Below are positions 48,472-56,945 of a stretch of 64,000 nt of DNA, piece after piece. The stretch spans positions 620,001 to 684,000 of the forward strand of contig NZ_LT629783.1 in NCBI RefSeq assembly GCF_900105835.1, in the 5' to 3' direction. The notes under the pieces were generated by a model. That model saw only the letters and a list, made by a program, of their open reading frames with translations. It did not search any database and was not told where the DNA came from. Each line of letters begins with the position of its first letter. Within the stretch, counting starts at the first letter, position 1. The stretch comes from Pseudomonas fragi. GTDB lineage: Bacteria; Pseudomonadota; Gammaproteobacteria; Pseudomonadales; Pseudomonadaceae. A program made the translations under genes and the position numbers.

Positions 48472-48578
48472 TTGTGGGAGCGGGCTTGCTCGCGATGGAG
48501 TTACCGCGGTATGCCTGAGAGACCGCAGTGCCTGAATCGCGAGCAAGCCCGCTCCCACAGCAAGCCCGTTCCCGCAGG
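48472..48578. repeat. Pseudomonas REP pair with an extra half copy
   Basis: GTGGGAGCGGGCTTGCTCGCGA and its inverted partner are followed by a third partial arm (CAAGCCCGTTCCCGCAG), between efeU and the KfrA-like gene. Confidence 0.88.
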
Positions 48579-48605
48579 GTTGGGCCTGGGTCAAGTCAGG
48601 TAGTT

Positions 48606-49613
48606 CTACTGATCTTTGGTGAGCACGCTTTGTTCCGCATCCTTGTTTAACGCCTGCAGGCTTTCCAGTGCGGTTTCAGCCTTTATGGCGCGCAAGGAAA
48701 GGGCCGCGTGGCTTTCCTGGATCTGGGTGTGGGCCTGCTTCAACCCTTCACTTTCCTGTGCGGCCACGCGCAGGCGCTCTTGAAGCAGGGTGCGCTCACT
48801 CTGCAGTTGGCCTAGCTGGGCGGTGAGCTGTGCATTGAGGTTGCCCAGCTTGTGCTGCTGGTCGCCAGCCTGCTTCAGTTCCTTGCTCAGGGCACGGCTC
48901 TCGCTCAATACGCGCTCGTTGTCGCGATGCAGCTGGGTGATTTCGTCCTGACGCACCAGTGCGCTTTGTTGTGCCTGGCGTAGCTCCATCTGCACTTGCT
49001 GCAGCTGCCCTTCGTGGCGGCGCTGATCCTGCTCGCGCTGCTCCTTGACCGCGCTGCGGTAGTGCTCAAGGGCGTCGCGGGCGTGCAGGTGCTTCTCTTC
49101 CAGCGAACGGATCTGCTCGTCGCGGTCCTTGAGGCGCAGGTCAAAGTCGCTGCACGCCTGGTTCAGGGCGGCATTGCGGGTCTGCTCGGTCTGCAGCATG
49201 GAGCGGGTGGCGTCGAGGTTGGCGCTTTCCTGCTGCAGGGCCGTGCCCTGGATCTCCAGTTGCTGTTCCAGCTGAGCGCGAGCGTCCTGCGCCTCGCTCA
49301 GTTGCGCCTGCAGCTGCACCTTGAGCTGCTCGTAATGCGCCTGCGCCCGGTCGATGGGCTCTTGCGCCTGTTCTTGCAGGCGCTGGGCGAGGCGGGCGAC
49401 CAGCTCGGTCAGTTCGTCATCGATCTGCTCGCGGGGCGCGCCACGGCGCGAATCTACCTCGTCCAGCTCTTTCAGGTAGCGGTGGATGGTGGTCTTGGAC
49501 CCGGTATTGCCCATTTCGATACGTACCGCATCAATGCTCGGATGCTCGCCGCGGGCCAGGATCGCTGTGCGTGCAATTTGTACGACTGCCTTGTTTACAC
49601 CGCCACGGGCCAT
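48606..49613 (-). CDS. KfrA-like DNA-binding coiled-coil protein
   Basis: 335 residues. Residues about 1-55 match the KfrA N-terminal helix-turn-helix domain (ARTAILARGEHPSIDAVRIE, then STTIHRYL-like KTTIHRYLKEL). The rest (60-335) is an almost unbroken Gln/Glu/Arg/Leu-rich coiled coil. Plasmid KfrA is an autorepressor with a structural role in partition; here the gene is chromosomal and divergent from a tyrosine recombinase. A good GGAG site precedes the ATG. Nested inverted repeats just upstream fit autoregulation. Confidence 0.82.
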   Translation of the reverse strand: MARGGVNKAVVQIARTAILARGEHPSIDAVRIEMGNTGSKTTIHRYLKELDEVDSRRGAPREQIDDELTELVARLAQRLQEQAQEPIDRAQAHYEQLKVQLQAQLSEAQDARAQLEQQLEIQGTALQQESANLDATRSMLQTEQTRNAALNQACSDFDLRLKDRDEQIRSLEEKHLHARDALEHYRSAVKEQREQDQRRHEGQLQQVQMELRQAQQSALVRQDEITQLHRDNERVLSESRALSKELKQAGDQQHKLGNLNAQLTAQLGQLQSERTLLQERLRVAAQESEGLKQAHTQIQESHAALSLRAIKAETALESLQALNKDAEQSVLTKDQ

Positions 49614-49630
49614 GGCTATCTCCTACGATT

Positions 49631-49676
49631 ATGTGCTGTGGTATGTATCATGTAATTACATACTATATTAGCACAT
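49631..49676. promoter_or_regulatory. Nested inverted repeats upstream of the KfrA-like gene
   Basis: ATGTGCT (49631-49637) with AGCACAT (49670-49676), and GTATGTA (49641-49647) with TACATAC (49657-49663); the 12-bp palindrome ATGTAATTACAT is at 49650-49661. The cluster starts 18 nt before the KfrA-like ATG, where an autorepressor would bind. Confidence 0.6.
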
Positions 49677-49704
49677 TATTTTTGGTTTATTTTGTTAAAA
49701 ATAA

Positions 49705-49731
49705 CACGGGATATACTGGTATTATCCCGTG
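49705..49731. promoter_or_regulatory. 27-bp dyad, possible recombinase or operator site
   Basis: CACGGGATA and TATCCCGTG, perfect 9-bp arms around a 9-nt centre. It lies in the 179-nt gap between the KfrA-like and recombinase genes. The layout resembles a tyrosine-recombinase core site, but an operator is equally possible; no T run makes a terminator unlikely. Confidence 0.45.
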
Positions 49732-49792
49732 CTAGAGCCTTTGAACTGCTTTTAAGGCCCGTTTTCAGTACGCCAGACAAGAGAGCTGCCCC

Positions 49793-50731
49793 ATGAGCGA
49801 GCTGGATCGCTATTTAAATGCTGCGACCCGCGACAACACCCGCCGCAGTTATCGAGCTGCCATCGAGCACTTCGAAGTGACCTGGGGCGGGTTTCTGCCG
49901 GCTACCAGCGAGAGCGTGGCGCGCTATTTGGTGGCCCATGCCGGGCAACTTTCGATCAACACCCTCAAGCTGCGCCTGTCAGCCATTGCCCAGTGGCACA
50001 ACAGCCAGGGGTTTGCCGACCCGACCAAGGCGCCGGTGGTGCGCAAGGTGTTCAAGGGCATACGTGCCTTGCATCCGGTACAGGAGAAGCAGGCCGCACC
50101 GTTGCAATTGCAGCATCTTGAACAAGTGGTCGAGTGGCTGGAGGGTGAGGCCCTGTCTGCGCAAGCCTGCGGCGATCGGCCAGGGCTGTTGCGCGCAAGG
50201 CGCGATGGCGCCCTGATCCTGCTCGGTTTCTGGCGCGGGTTTCGCAGTGATGAGTTGTGCCGCTTGCAAGTCGAGCATGTGCAGGCAGTGGAGGGGGCAG
50301 GCATTACCTTGTACCTGCCGCGCAGCAAAAGCGACCGCGACAACCTGGGCAAAACCTTCCAGACCCCGGCGCTGCTGCGCCTGTGTCCGGTACGCGCTTA
50401 CATTGAATGGCTCAACACGGCAGCCCTGGTGCGCGGCCCGGTGTTCCGCGGGATTGATCGCTGGGGCAACCTGGGGGAGGAGGGGTTGCACGCCAACAGC
50501 GTGATCCCGCTGCTGCGCCAGGCCCTGGAGCGAGCCGGCATCCCGGCCGAGCAGTACACCAGTCACTCCTTGCGTCGCGGTTTTGCAACATGGGCCCATC
50601 AAAGTGGCTGGGACCTGAAGTCGCTGATGAATTACGTCGGCTGGAAAGACATCAAGTCAGCCATGCGCTATGTTGAAGCCACCCCGTTTACCGGGATGAG
50701 CATCACCGCGCAAAAAAACATCGGCAACTGA
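49793..50731 (+). CDS. Tyrosine recombinase / integrase
   Basis: 312 residues. The N-terminal SAM-like domain (about 1-90) is followed by the catalytic domain with Arg151 (FWRGFRSDEL), H258-S-L-R261 and Tyr293 (SAMRYVEAT). It should carry out site-specific strand exchange. No excisionase, tRNA target or att duplication is visible, and there is no mobile element around it, so it may serve a chromosomal function together with the divergent KfrA-like protein. Confidence 0.88.
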   Translation: MSELDRYLNAATRDNTRRSYRAAIEHFEVTWGGFLPATSESVARYLVAHAGQLSINTLKLRLSAIAQWHNSQGFADPTKAPVVRKVFKGIRALHPVQEKQAAPLQLQHLEQVVEWLEGEALSAQACGDRPGLLRARRDGALILLGFWRGFRSDELCRLQVEHVQAVEGAGITLYLPRSKSDRDNLGKTFQTPALLRLCPVRAYIEWLNTAALVRGPVFRGIDRWGNLGEEGLHANSVIPLLRQALERAGIPAEQYTSHSLRRGFATWAHQSGWDLKSLMNYVGWKDIKSAMRYVEATPFTGMSITAQKNIGN

Positions 50732-50903
50732 TCGACATCAAGTTGAAACCTGTTCAGGTGGATCATATTTAGTTTTCGGCTATTTATAGGTACGCCTGAT
50801 AGCTAAAACCAATCGTCAGCATCAGCTTTGCCAATGAGCCAGATACGCAATGAGTTGTTAGGATTCACCCCATCAACTTTTCAACCATGACGGAGAGTCA
50901 ACG

Positions 50904-51467
50904 ATGCCTATCATCAACAGCCAAGTTAAACCATTCAAAGCAACTGCCTACAAAAACGGCAGCTTCGTGGAAGTGTCGGACGCTGACCTGAAAGGCAAGT
51001 GGTCTGTCGTGTTCTTCTACCCAGCCGACTTCACCTTCGTTTGCCCAACCGAACTGGAAGACCTGGCTGACAACTACGAAGAGTTCAAGAAACTCGGCGT
51101 GGAAATCTACAGCGTGTCGACCGACACCCATTTTGCCCACGCTGCCTGGCACAACACTTCGCCAGCCATCGGCAAAATCCAGTACACCATGATCGGCGAC
51201 CCTACGCTGACCATCTCGCGCAACTTCGACGTGCTGATCGAAGAAGCAGGCCTGGCTGACCGCGGTACGTTCGTGATCAACCCTGAAGGTCAGATCAAGA
51301 TCGTTGAACTGAACGACGGCGGCGTTGGCCGTGACGCTTCCGAGCTGCTGCGCAAAATCAAGGCTGCTCAGTACGTTGCTGCCCACCCAGGCGAAGTGTG
51401 CCCGGCTAAATGGAAAGAAGGTGAATCCACCTTGGCTCCATCGCTGGACCTGGTCGGCAAGATCTAA
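50904..51467 (+). CDS. ahpC: Alkyl hydroperoxide reductase subunit C (peroxiredoxin)
   Basis: 187 residues. The peroxidatic Cys47 is in FTFVCPTE and the resolving Cys166 in GEVCPAKW, both at AhpC positions. It reduces H2O2, organic peroxides and peroxynitrite in the cytosol, recharged by AhpF. A strong GGAGAG site precedes it. A terminator between ahpC and ahpF suggests extra ahpC expression. OxyR control is expected in Pseudomonas but no convincing OxyR box was seen. Confidence 0.97.
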   Translation: MPIINSQVKPFKATAYKNGSFVEVSDADLKGKWSVVFFYPADFTFVCPTELEDLADNYEEFKKLGVEIYSVSTDTHFAHAAWHNTSPAIGKIQYTMIGDPTLTISRNFDVLIEEAGLADRGTFVINPEGQIKIVELNDGGVGRDASELLRKIKAAQYVAAHPGEVCPAKWKEGESTLAPSLDLVGKI

Positions 51468-51526
51468 GTCTGTGATGAACCCTAGGGCGGTGATCCGCAC
51501 CTGAGTTGCAAGCAGCATCGCCCTCA

Positions 51527-51562
51527 AAACGCCCGGGCGACATTCGCTCGGGCGTTTTTTTT
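51527..51562 (+). terminator. Terminator / attenuator between ahpC and ahpF
   Basis: AACGCCCGGGCG and CGCTCGGGCGTT pair around a short loop (about ACATT), followed by a run of T. It lies about 60 bases after the ahpC stop and about 30 before ahpF. Confidence 0.88.
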
Positions 51563-51594
51563 ACACAGAATTCAGTATTAAGGAGATCGCCCGT

Positions 51595-53157
51595 ATGTTG
51601 GACGCCAATCTAAAAGCTCAGTTGAAGTCATACCTGGAGCGGGTCACGCAGCCGATCGAGATTGTTGCCTCACTCGACGACGGTGCGAAATCCCGTGAAA
51701 TGCATGACCTGTTAAAAGAAATCGCCAGCCTTTCCAGCATGATCACCTTGCTGGACAACGGTAACGATTCGCGCAAGCCTTCGTTCTCGCTGAACCGCCC
51801 GGGCGGCGATATCAGCCTGCGTTTTGCAGGTATCCCCATGGGCCACGAATTTACTTCGCTGGTGCTGGCCTTGCTGCAAGTCGGCGGCCACCCATCGAAA
51901 GCCAGTCCCGAAGTGATTGAACAGATTCGCTCCCTTAAAGGCGAGTTCAACTTCGAGACCTATTTCTCGCTGTCCTGCCAGAACTGCCCTGACGTTGTGC
52001 AGGCGCTGAACCTGATGGCCGTGCTGAACCCGAATATTCGTCATGTGGCGATTGACGGCGCCCTGTTCCAGGACGAAGTCACCGAGCGTCAAGTGATGGC
52101 GGTACCTAGCGTCTACCTTAACGGTGTCAACTTTGGCCAGGGTCGCATGGGCCTGGAAGAGATTCTGGGCAAGCTCGACACCAGCGCCATTGAGCGTCAG
52201 GCCGAGAAAATCAGCGCCAAGGAAGCCTTTGACGTGCTGGTGATCGGCGGTGGCCCGGCAGGTGCAGCAGCGGCCATTTATGCTGCGCGCAAAGGCATCC
52301 GCACCGGCGTGGCAGCCGAACGCTTCGGCGGCCAGGTGCTGGACACCATGGCCATCGAGAACTTTATCTCGGTGCAGGAAACCGAAGGGCCGAAGCTGGC
52401 CACGGCACTGGAAGAGCACGTCAAGCAATACGACGTCGATATCATGAACCTGCAGCGTGCCGACAAGCTGATTGCCGGCAAGGCAGGGGAGTTGCACGAG
52501 GTGAAGTTTGCCAGCGGCGCTTCGCTCAAGGCCAAGACCGTGATCCTGGCAACCGGTGCGCGCTGGCGTGAAATGAACGTGCCGGGCGAGCAGGAATATC
52601 GCAGCCGCGGCGTGGCGTACTGCCCGCACTGCGACGGCCCGCTGTTCAAGGGCAAACGCGTTGCAGTCATCGGCGGCGGCAACTCTGGCGTTGAAGCAGC
52701 CATCGACCTGGCCGGTATTGTGGCCCATGTGACGTTGCTGGAGTTCGACACCAAGCTGCGCGCCGATGCCGTGTTGCAACGCAAGCTGCACAGTTTGCCG
52801 AACGTGAAGGTCATCACCAACGCACAAACCACCGAGGTCACCGGTGACGGTCAGAAGGTCAACGGTTTGCGTTACAAGGATCGTCAGTCGGGTGAAACCC
52901 ACACGGTCGAGCTGGAAGGCATCTTTGTGCAGATTGGCTTGCTGCCAAACACCGACTGGCTCAAAGGGTCGGTCGAGCTTTCGCCTCGCGGCGAAATCGT
53001 GGTCGATGCCCGCGGTGAAACGTCCATCCCAGGCATTTTTGCAGCCGGTGACGTGACTACCGTGCCCTACAAGCAGATCGTGATAGCCGTAGGTGAAGGT
53101 GCCAAGGCCTCGCTGAGTGCCTTTGATCATCTGATCCGCACATCTGCGCCGGACTAA
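51595..53157 (+). CDS. ahpF: Alkyl hydroperoxide reductase subunit F
   Basis: 520 residues. The N-terminal double-thioredoxin domain carries CQNCPD near 129-132. The FAD site [19 protein letters not shown] starts near 214, the thioredoxin-reductase-type CPHCDG is near 343, and the NAD(P)H site [14 protein letters not shown] is near 360. It passes electrons from NADH to AhpC. AAGGAG precedes the ATG. Confidence 0.97.
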   Translation: MLDANLKAQLKSYLERVTQPIEIVASLDDGAKSREMHDLLKEIASLSSMITLLDNGNDSRKPSFSLNRPGGDISLRFAGIPMGHEFTSLVLALLQVGGHPSKASPEVIEQIRSLKGEFNFETYFSLSCQNCPDVVQALNLMAVLNPNIRHVAIDGALFQDEVTERQVMAVPSVYLNGVNFGQGRMGLEEILGKLDTSAIERQAEKISAKEAFDVLVIGGGPAGAAAAIYAARKGIRTGVAAERFGGQVLDTMAIENFISVQETEGPKLATALEEHVKQYDVDIMNLQRADKLIAGKAGELHEVKFASGASLKAKTVILATGARWREMNVPGEQEYRSRGVAYCPHCDGPLFKGKRVAVIGGGNSGVEAAIDLAGIVAHVTLLEFDTKLRADAVLQRKLHSLPNVKVITNAQTTEVTGDGQKVNGLRYKDRQSGETHTVELEGIFVQIGLLPNTDWLKGSVELSPRGEIVVDARGETSIPGIFAAGDVTTVPYKQIVIAVGEGAKASLSAFDHLIRTSAPD

Positions 53158-53169
53158 GCGCGCAGACAT

Positions 53170-53202
53170 AAAAAAACCCATGAGCAATCATGGGTTTTTT
53201 TT
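53170..53202. terminator. Bidirectional terminator between ahpF and gloA
   Basis: A 14-bp inverted repeat (AAAAAAACCCATGA / TCATGGGTTTTTTT) with loop GCAA serves both convergent genes. Confidence 0.95.
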
Positions 53203-53213
53203 GCGTCCGGTTT

Positions 53214-53735
53214 TTACATCGGTTGCGGCTGGATGATCTCGACCCAGTAGCCGTCCGGGTCCTTGACGAATGCCAGGGACTTCATGCGGCCGTCGTTCAG
53301 ACGCTTCTGGAAGTCCACGCCCAGGGTTTCAAAACGCTCGCAGGCGGCGCGAATATCCGGCACCGAAATGCAGATATGGCCAAAGCCGCGCGGGTCGGTG
53401 TTGCCGTTGTGGTAAACCACGCTGTCGTCGGTTTCCGAGCCGTGGTTGTGGGTCAGCTCCAGAATGCCGGGAATCGACTTCATCCACAGTGTGCGGGCTG
53501 CGTCATCTGCCGGGATCTGTGCCTTGTCGACCAGCGCCAGAAAGTACAGGCTGAATTCGGCTTCGGGGAAGTCACGCTTCTCAACCAGGGAGAAACCCAG
53601 GACGCGGGTATAGAAATCCAGGGACTTCTCGATGTTCTTGACGCGCAGCATGGTGTGGTTGAATACGAAATTTTGCGTTGCGCTATCCGGGGCAGCAGTG
53701 ACACCGGGGATGTTGTTCAGGTCTTGCAGGCTCAT
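53214..53735 (-). CDS. gloA: Lactoylglutathione lyase (glyoxalase I)
   Basis: 173 residues from ATG 53735 with GGAGGG upstream; the 221-residue longer frame is not supported. It matches glyoxalase I of the longer Zn-type class: FNHTMLRVKNIEKSLDFYT near 28-46, ILELTHNHGSE near 95, GFGHICISV near 121 and the C-terminal DPDGYWVEI. The metal ligands His, Glu, His, Glu are in these motifs. It detoxifies methylglyoxal. Confidence 0.95.
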   Translation of the reverse strand: MSLQDLNNIPGVTAAPDSATQNFVFNHTMLRVKNIEKSLDFYTRVLGFSLVEKRDFPEAEFSLYFLALVDKAQIPADDAARTLWMKSIPGILELTHNHGSETDDSVVYHNGNTDPRGFGHICISVPDIRAACERFETLGVDFQKRLNDGRMKSLAFVKDPDGYWVEIIQPQPM

Positions 53736-53888
53736 GAACCCTCCGAAAATGATGCATAGGTGATCGGTCGCTACGGTGAGCGTGATGGGCGAATGATACG
53801 GAATGTGACGTCTGGCGCCAAACCCGTTTTCAGCGGTGCAGGCGGTCTGCGGCAAGGGGCAGAGCAGGGTGTGGGGCAAATCCTGGGC

Positions 53889-53912
53889 AAAAAGAAGCCC
53901 GCCGAAGCGGGC
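53889..53912 (-). terminator. Orphan UUCG-loop terminator
   Basis: On the minus strand GCCCGC-TTCG-GCGGGC is followed by TTCTTTTTG. It is 150 bases upstream of gloA, and no minus-strand open frame ends before it, so it may close a small non-coding RNA. Confidence 0.75.
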
Positions 53913-54301
53913 ATGGGGCGCTAATCCTTTAGCAGCCTCTATCCTGTGACCCTCGATGTGAAAAATTTGTGAAGTGTCGGCGCGTTTTCAGCCTTTTGGT
54001 CGCACGGATCGCACAACAGGACAATTCCTACAAGGTATTACTGCTTTAGACGTAGGGCATTGATTATGGGCGCACTGATGGGGGAGTTAATTACGCGGAC
54101 ATGTTCAACGAATGAAATAGTGCATGGGTTTAACGGGTGGGTATCTTCGAGTGTTGCACTCAAACAACCAGATGATAAGTAGGGGCTTGAGCGAAGCTGA
54201 ATGAAGTTGAGTCTTTGTAATTAAACAACTTTAATGGCGTTGACGATAAAAAAAGCCCCGTACTGGCGCAATGCTGTTCACTTAAGAGCCACGCAGTTCA
54301 A
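53913..54301. other. Intergenic region between gloA and mvaU
   Basis: No protein-coding frame was recognised. On the minus strand about 53913-54050 could encode a small RNA ending at the terminator at 53889-53912. The gloA promoter lies closer, within 53736-53890. Confidence 0.45.
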
Positions 54302-54403
54302 GTGTGGGAGCGGGCTTGCTCGCGATGGTTTTCAGAGCACCGCATTTACTCAGTAAATACGCGTCTTCGTTCACGACCATCGCGAGCAAGCCCGCTCCTA
54401 CAG
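54302..54403. repeat. Pseudomonas REP inverted pair
   Basis: GTGGGAGCGGGCTTGCTCGCGATGG and its inverted partner ending GCCCGCTCCTACAG, 60 bases after the mvaU stop on the minus strand. Confidence 0.9.
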
Positions 54404-54465
54404 ATGCACAAATCGCTTAAGTGACAACATTGCCGCTTTGTCGGGGCCTTGATTGTGTACAGGCT

Positions 54466-54825
54466 TTAAGCGCGCAGCCAGCTGTCCACTGTGGCAGCAC
54501 CGTACTCTTCTTTCCAGGCTTTCAGGCCGCGGTGATTGCCGCCCTTGGTTTCAATTAGTTCACCGGTGTGCGGATTCTGGTAGACCTTCAACACTCGTGC
54601 CTTGCGTTGTTTGGGGGCAGCAACCCCTTTTGCCGCAGCAGGGTTGGGGTCAAGAATGGCGATGATGTCCCGCAGGTTTTTGCCGTAGGTTTTCATCAAG
54701 GCTTGAAGTTTTTCTTCAAACTCGATTTCTTTTTTCAGTCCCGCATCATTTTTCAAGGCTTCCAATTGAGCCAGCTGTTCTTGTAGCGCTTTTTCAGCAG
54801 CGCGAAACTCAGCAAGTCTAGACAA
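54466..54825 (-). CDS. mvaU: MvaU-like H-NS-family nucleoid silencer
   Basis: 119 residues. The start TTG 54825 is preferred because GGAG (54834-54837) is 8 bases away and the product then begins like MvaU (SRLAEFRAAEKALQEQLAQL). The ATG at 54831 is only 2 bases from that site. The N-terminal helix is the oligomerisation coil, and VYQNPHTGELIETKGGNHRGLKAWK (about 80-104) contains the DNA-binding region. MvaT/MvaU bind AT-rich DNA and silence acquired genes. It closely resembles MvaU rather than MvaT. Confidence 0.9.
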   Translation of the reverse strand: MSRLAEFRAAEKALQEQLAQLEALKNDAGLKKEIEFEEKLQALMKTYGKNLRDIIAILDPNPAAAKGVAAPKQRKARVLKVYQNPHTGELIETKGGNHRGLKAWKEEYGAATVDSWLRA

Positions 54826-55062
54826 AGTCATTACTCCATTCACAGGTTCGGTGGCATGTCACCGAAGCGAATTAATGATGTTTGGAATGCACAAGATTTA
54901 CAGGGCTAACGTGCAAGTGCCATTCACTTGCTGCCGCGCCCGCTGATGCAAACATTTAAAAGTTCATGTTGACACAAAAAAATTGTAGATGTTAATTGCT
55001 GCGCTGCCAAGTGCTGCAGGCGGTCTATTGGAAAAAGTTTTATGGACAACGCCTGCCTTATA

Positions 55063-56610
55063 TTAAGAGGGGGTTAAGCGTGCCTGCAAAGCCAGAATAA
55101 ACTCGGCGGGCGGCATGGGCCGGGCAAACAGATAACCTTGTAAAAAATCAACGCCCTGATCAGCCAGGTACTGACTTTGTTCTTGTGTTTCTACCCCTTC
55201 GGCGACAATCCCCAAATCCAGCTTGGCACTCAGCTCGATGATGCTGTCCAGAATATGCCGGGACAATGCATCGGCGCCAATCATGGCGACGAAACTCTGA
55301 TCGATCTTCAAGTAGTCGACATTAAACTCGCGCAAGTAACTCAAGCTTGAATGCCCGGTGCCAAAGTCATCAATTGCAATCATCACCCCCAGCGCGTGCA
55401 GTTGGCTGAACAAGTGGTGGGTGGTGCTGCTGGGCACGATCAATTCACGCTCGGTGAGTTCCAGCACCAGATTGATATGCCCGGGGGGGAACGCGGCAAG
55501 AAAACGCTGGCAGTCCTCAACCAGCTCAAGGTTTTGGCAATGGTGGGCGGCAATATTGAATGCCAGGTGAAAACCCGGTTCCAGTTCGCTGGCATGGGGG
55601 GCCAGCCACTGTGCGGTTTGGGCCATGAGCGAACGCGTCATGGGCACAATCAACCCTGAGTGTTCGGCAAACGGGATAAACAAGTCCGGCCGCACCAGGC
55701 CTTCTTTTGGGTGTTGCCAGCGCATCAAAACTTCTGCGCCGGCCCATTGTTTGGTATCGCCGCGAACAACGGGCTGGAAGTAAGGAATAAACTCGGCAGC
55801 GTCCAGTGCCCGTTGCATTTCATGGGTCGGGGAAGAGGAGCGTTTTTTAAGCCGGTTAACCGTGGCAGCAGAGATCAGCCCCAGGAAGATCAACAAACCC
55901 AGTAACCCCGGGTATTCAACAATAATGCGGCGCCATACTTCATCTTTATCAAATCCGGCGACAACCCGGTAAGGAAACGCTGGCGATGACACGGCAGTTA
56001 GTGCCGAAGGCGGTTGAGGCGTGGGCGTGTTGCGCACCTGGCCATAGCGGTCAATCCAGTGGTTACCGACTTCAATGATCAATTCGGTTTTAGGATTGAT
56101 CAGGGCCAGTAGATTAACCAGATGCGAGCCATACAACACGATCAGTACGCCACGCTCGCCGTTGTTTTGCCGGTAAACCAGAACGGGGTCTTCGGGGGTT
56201 ACGTCCGTGCCGTCCATCAGTGACAGCACGCCATCCTTATACAGGTCAGGGTTGACCGCCGCTTTAAAACTGCCAAACAAGGAGGTGCAGTAAACCTGGT
56301 TGTGCCAGACCAGAATCACCGAGCGTACAAACGGGCGCCGTACAACTTGTTCGCGCAGGGCCAGTTCAACCTGAGGGCACTCCTGGCCTGCCAGCGGCAA
56401 GACGATATCCGCGGCCAGTTTGGCATTGTCGAGCATCAGGTCGAATTGGCGCACGGCTTCAGTGGCGGTGCGGGTGGCTTCAAGTTCAAGCGAGCGGTGG
56501 GCCTGCCAGATAATGATCAGGACCCCCAGCACTACCGGCAACAGGCCACTGAGCACAATCAAAGCATAGCGGTCGGTCCATTTACGGCTCAGTTTCAAGG
56601 TGAGTGGCAT
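55063..56610 (-). CDS. Membrane c-di-GMP phosphodiesterase (CSS-motif sensor + EAL)
   Basis: 515 residues. A helix at about 17-37, a periplasmic domain with the CSS-type motif VYCTSLFG near 105-112 (Cys-Thr-Ser variant) and a second helix near 232-252 frame a CSS/redox-sensing domain. The cytoplasmic EAL domain follows: EVL in place of EAL (about 287), ELTERE, IDDFGTGHSS, DYLKIDQSF and EGVETQEQ, so all metal and catalytic residues look present. It should hydrolyse c-di-GMP in response to periplasmic redox state. Confidence 0.9.
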   Translation of the reverse strand: MPLTLKLSRKWTDRYALIVLSGLLPVVLGVLIIIWQAHRSLELEATRTATEAVRQFDLMLDNAKLAADIVLPLAGQECPQVELALREQVVRRPFVRSVILVWHNQVYCTSLFGSFKAAVNPDLYKDGVLSLMDGTDVTPEDPVLVYRQNNGERGVLIVLYGSHLVNLLALINPKTELIIEVGNHWIDRYGQVRNTPTPQPPSALTAVSSPAFPYRVVAGFDKDEVWRRIIVEYPGLLGLLIFLGLISAATVNRLKKRSSSPTHEMQRALDAAEFIPYFQPVVRGDTKQWAGAEVLMRWQHPKEGLVRPDLFIPFAEHSGLIVPMTRSLMAQTAQWLAPHASELEPGFHLAFNIAAHHCQNLELVEDCQRFLAAFPPGHINLVLELTERELIVPSSTTHHLFSQLHALGVMIAIDDFGTGHSSLSYLREFNVDYLKIDQSFVAMIGADALSRHILDSIIELSAKLDLGIVAEGVETQEQSQYLADQGVDFLQGYLFARPMPPAEFILALQARLTPS

Positions 56611-56798
56611 TCAGAGTCCTGGTACACATTAGGAAGACTTGGGTGCAAGCTACAGAACAATAGTAAATGTCCAGCGTTGCCTGCGGGTATTTCACATGGG
56701 GTAGGACAAACCGGATTACGCCATGTAGAATCGGCTTACGCATACAAGAATAACGACTTCTGCCACCAGAAGCCCAACCGCGTAAGAGATGGATCGAA
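56611..56798. other. Divergent promoter region of EAL gene and the small ORF/hpd
   Basis: No gene or repeat was recognised. On the plus strand the A/T-rich segment near 56738-56758 (CATACAAGAATAAC) could include a -10 element for the transcript into the small frame and hpd. Confidence 0.35.
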
Positions 56799-56903
56799 AT
56801 GAAGCGATTCGGGTTGCAATTGATCTACGGAGATTTCCTCGCGCGCAGTGTACGCGGGATCTCCTGTGCGCCTCCTGCCAGCCTCGGCATTGTTAGTGAA
56901 TAA
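56799..56903 (+). CDS. Candidate 34-residue leader-like small ORF before hpd
   Basis: A frame beginning MKRFGLQLIYGDFLARSVRG and ending at TAA 56901, 42 bases before hpd. Inside it GGAGAT (56829-56834) can pair with ATCTCC (56859-56864), with a CGCG pairing nested, so the RNA folds into a hairpin. It may be a regulatory leader or a small protein. The ribosome binding site is weak. I cannot assign a family with certainty. Confidence 0.4.
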   Translation: MKRFGLQLIYGDFLARSVRGISCAPPASLGIVSE

Positions 56904-56945
56904 CCCCCTGTTAATTCTAAAAATGACCATGATGAGGCGCCGAAA

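Noticed and set aside
49793..50731. The recombinase as marker of an integrated genomic island
   Set aside because: No tRNA, att duplication, cargo or composition change is seen around it; ordinary chromosomal genes flank it on both sides.
50732..50903. An OxyR box upstream of ahpC
   Set aside because: ATAG-like blocks occur but the 7-nt periodicity breaks down after the first two; not convincing.
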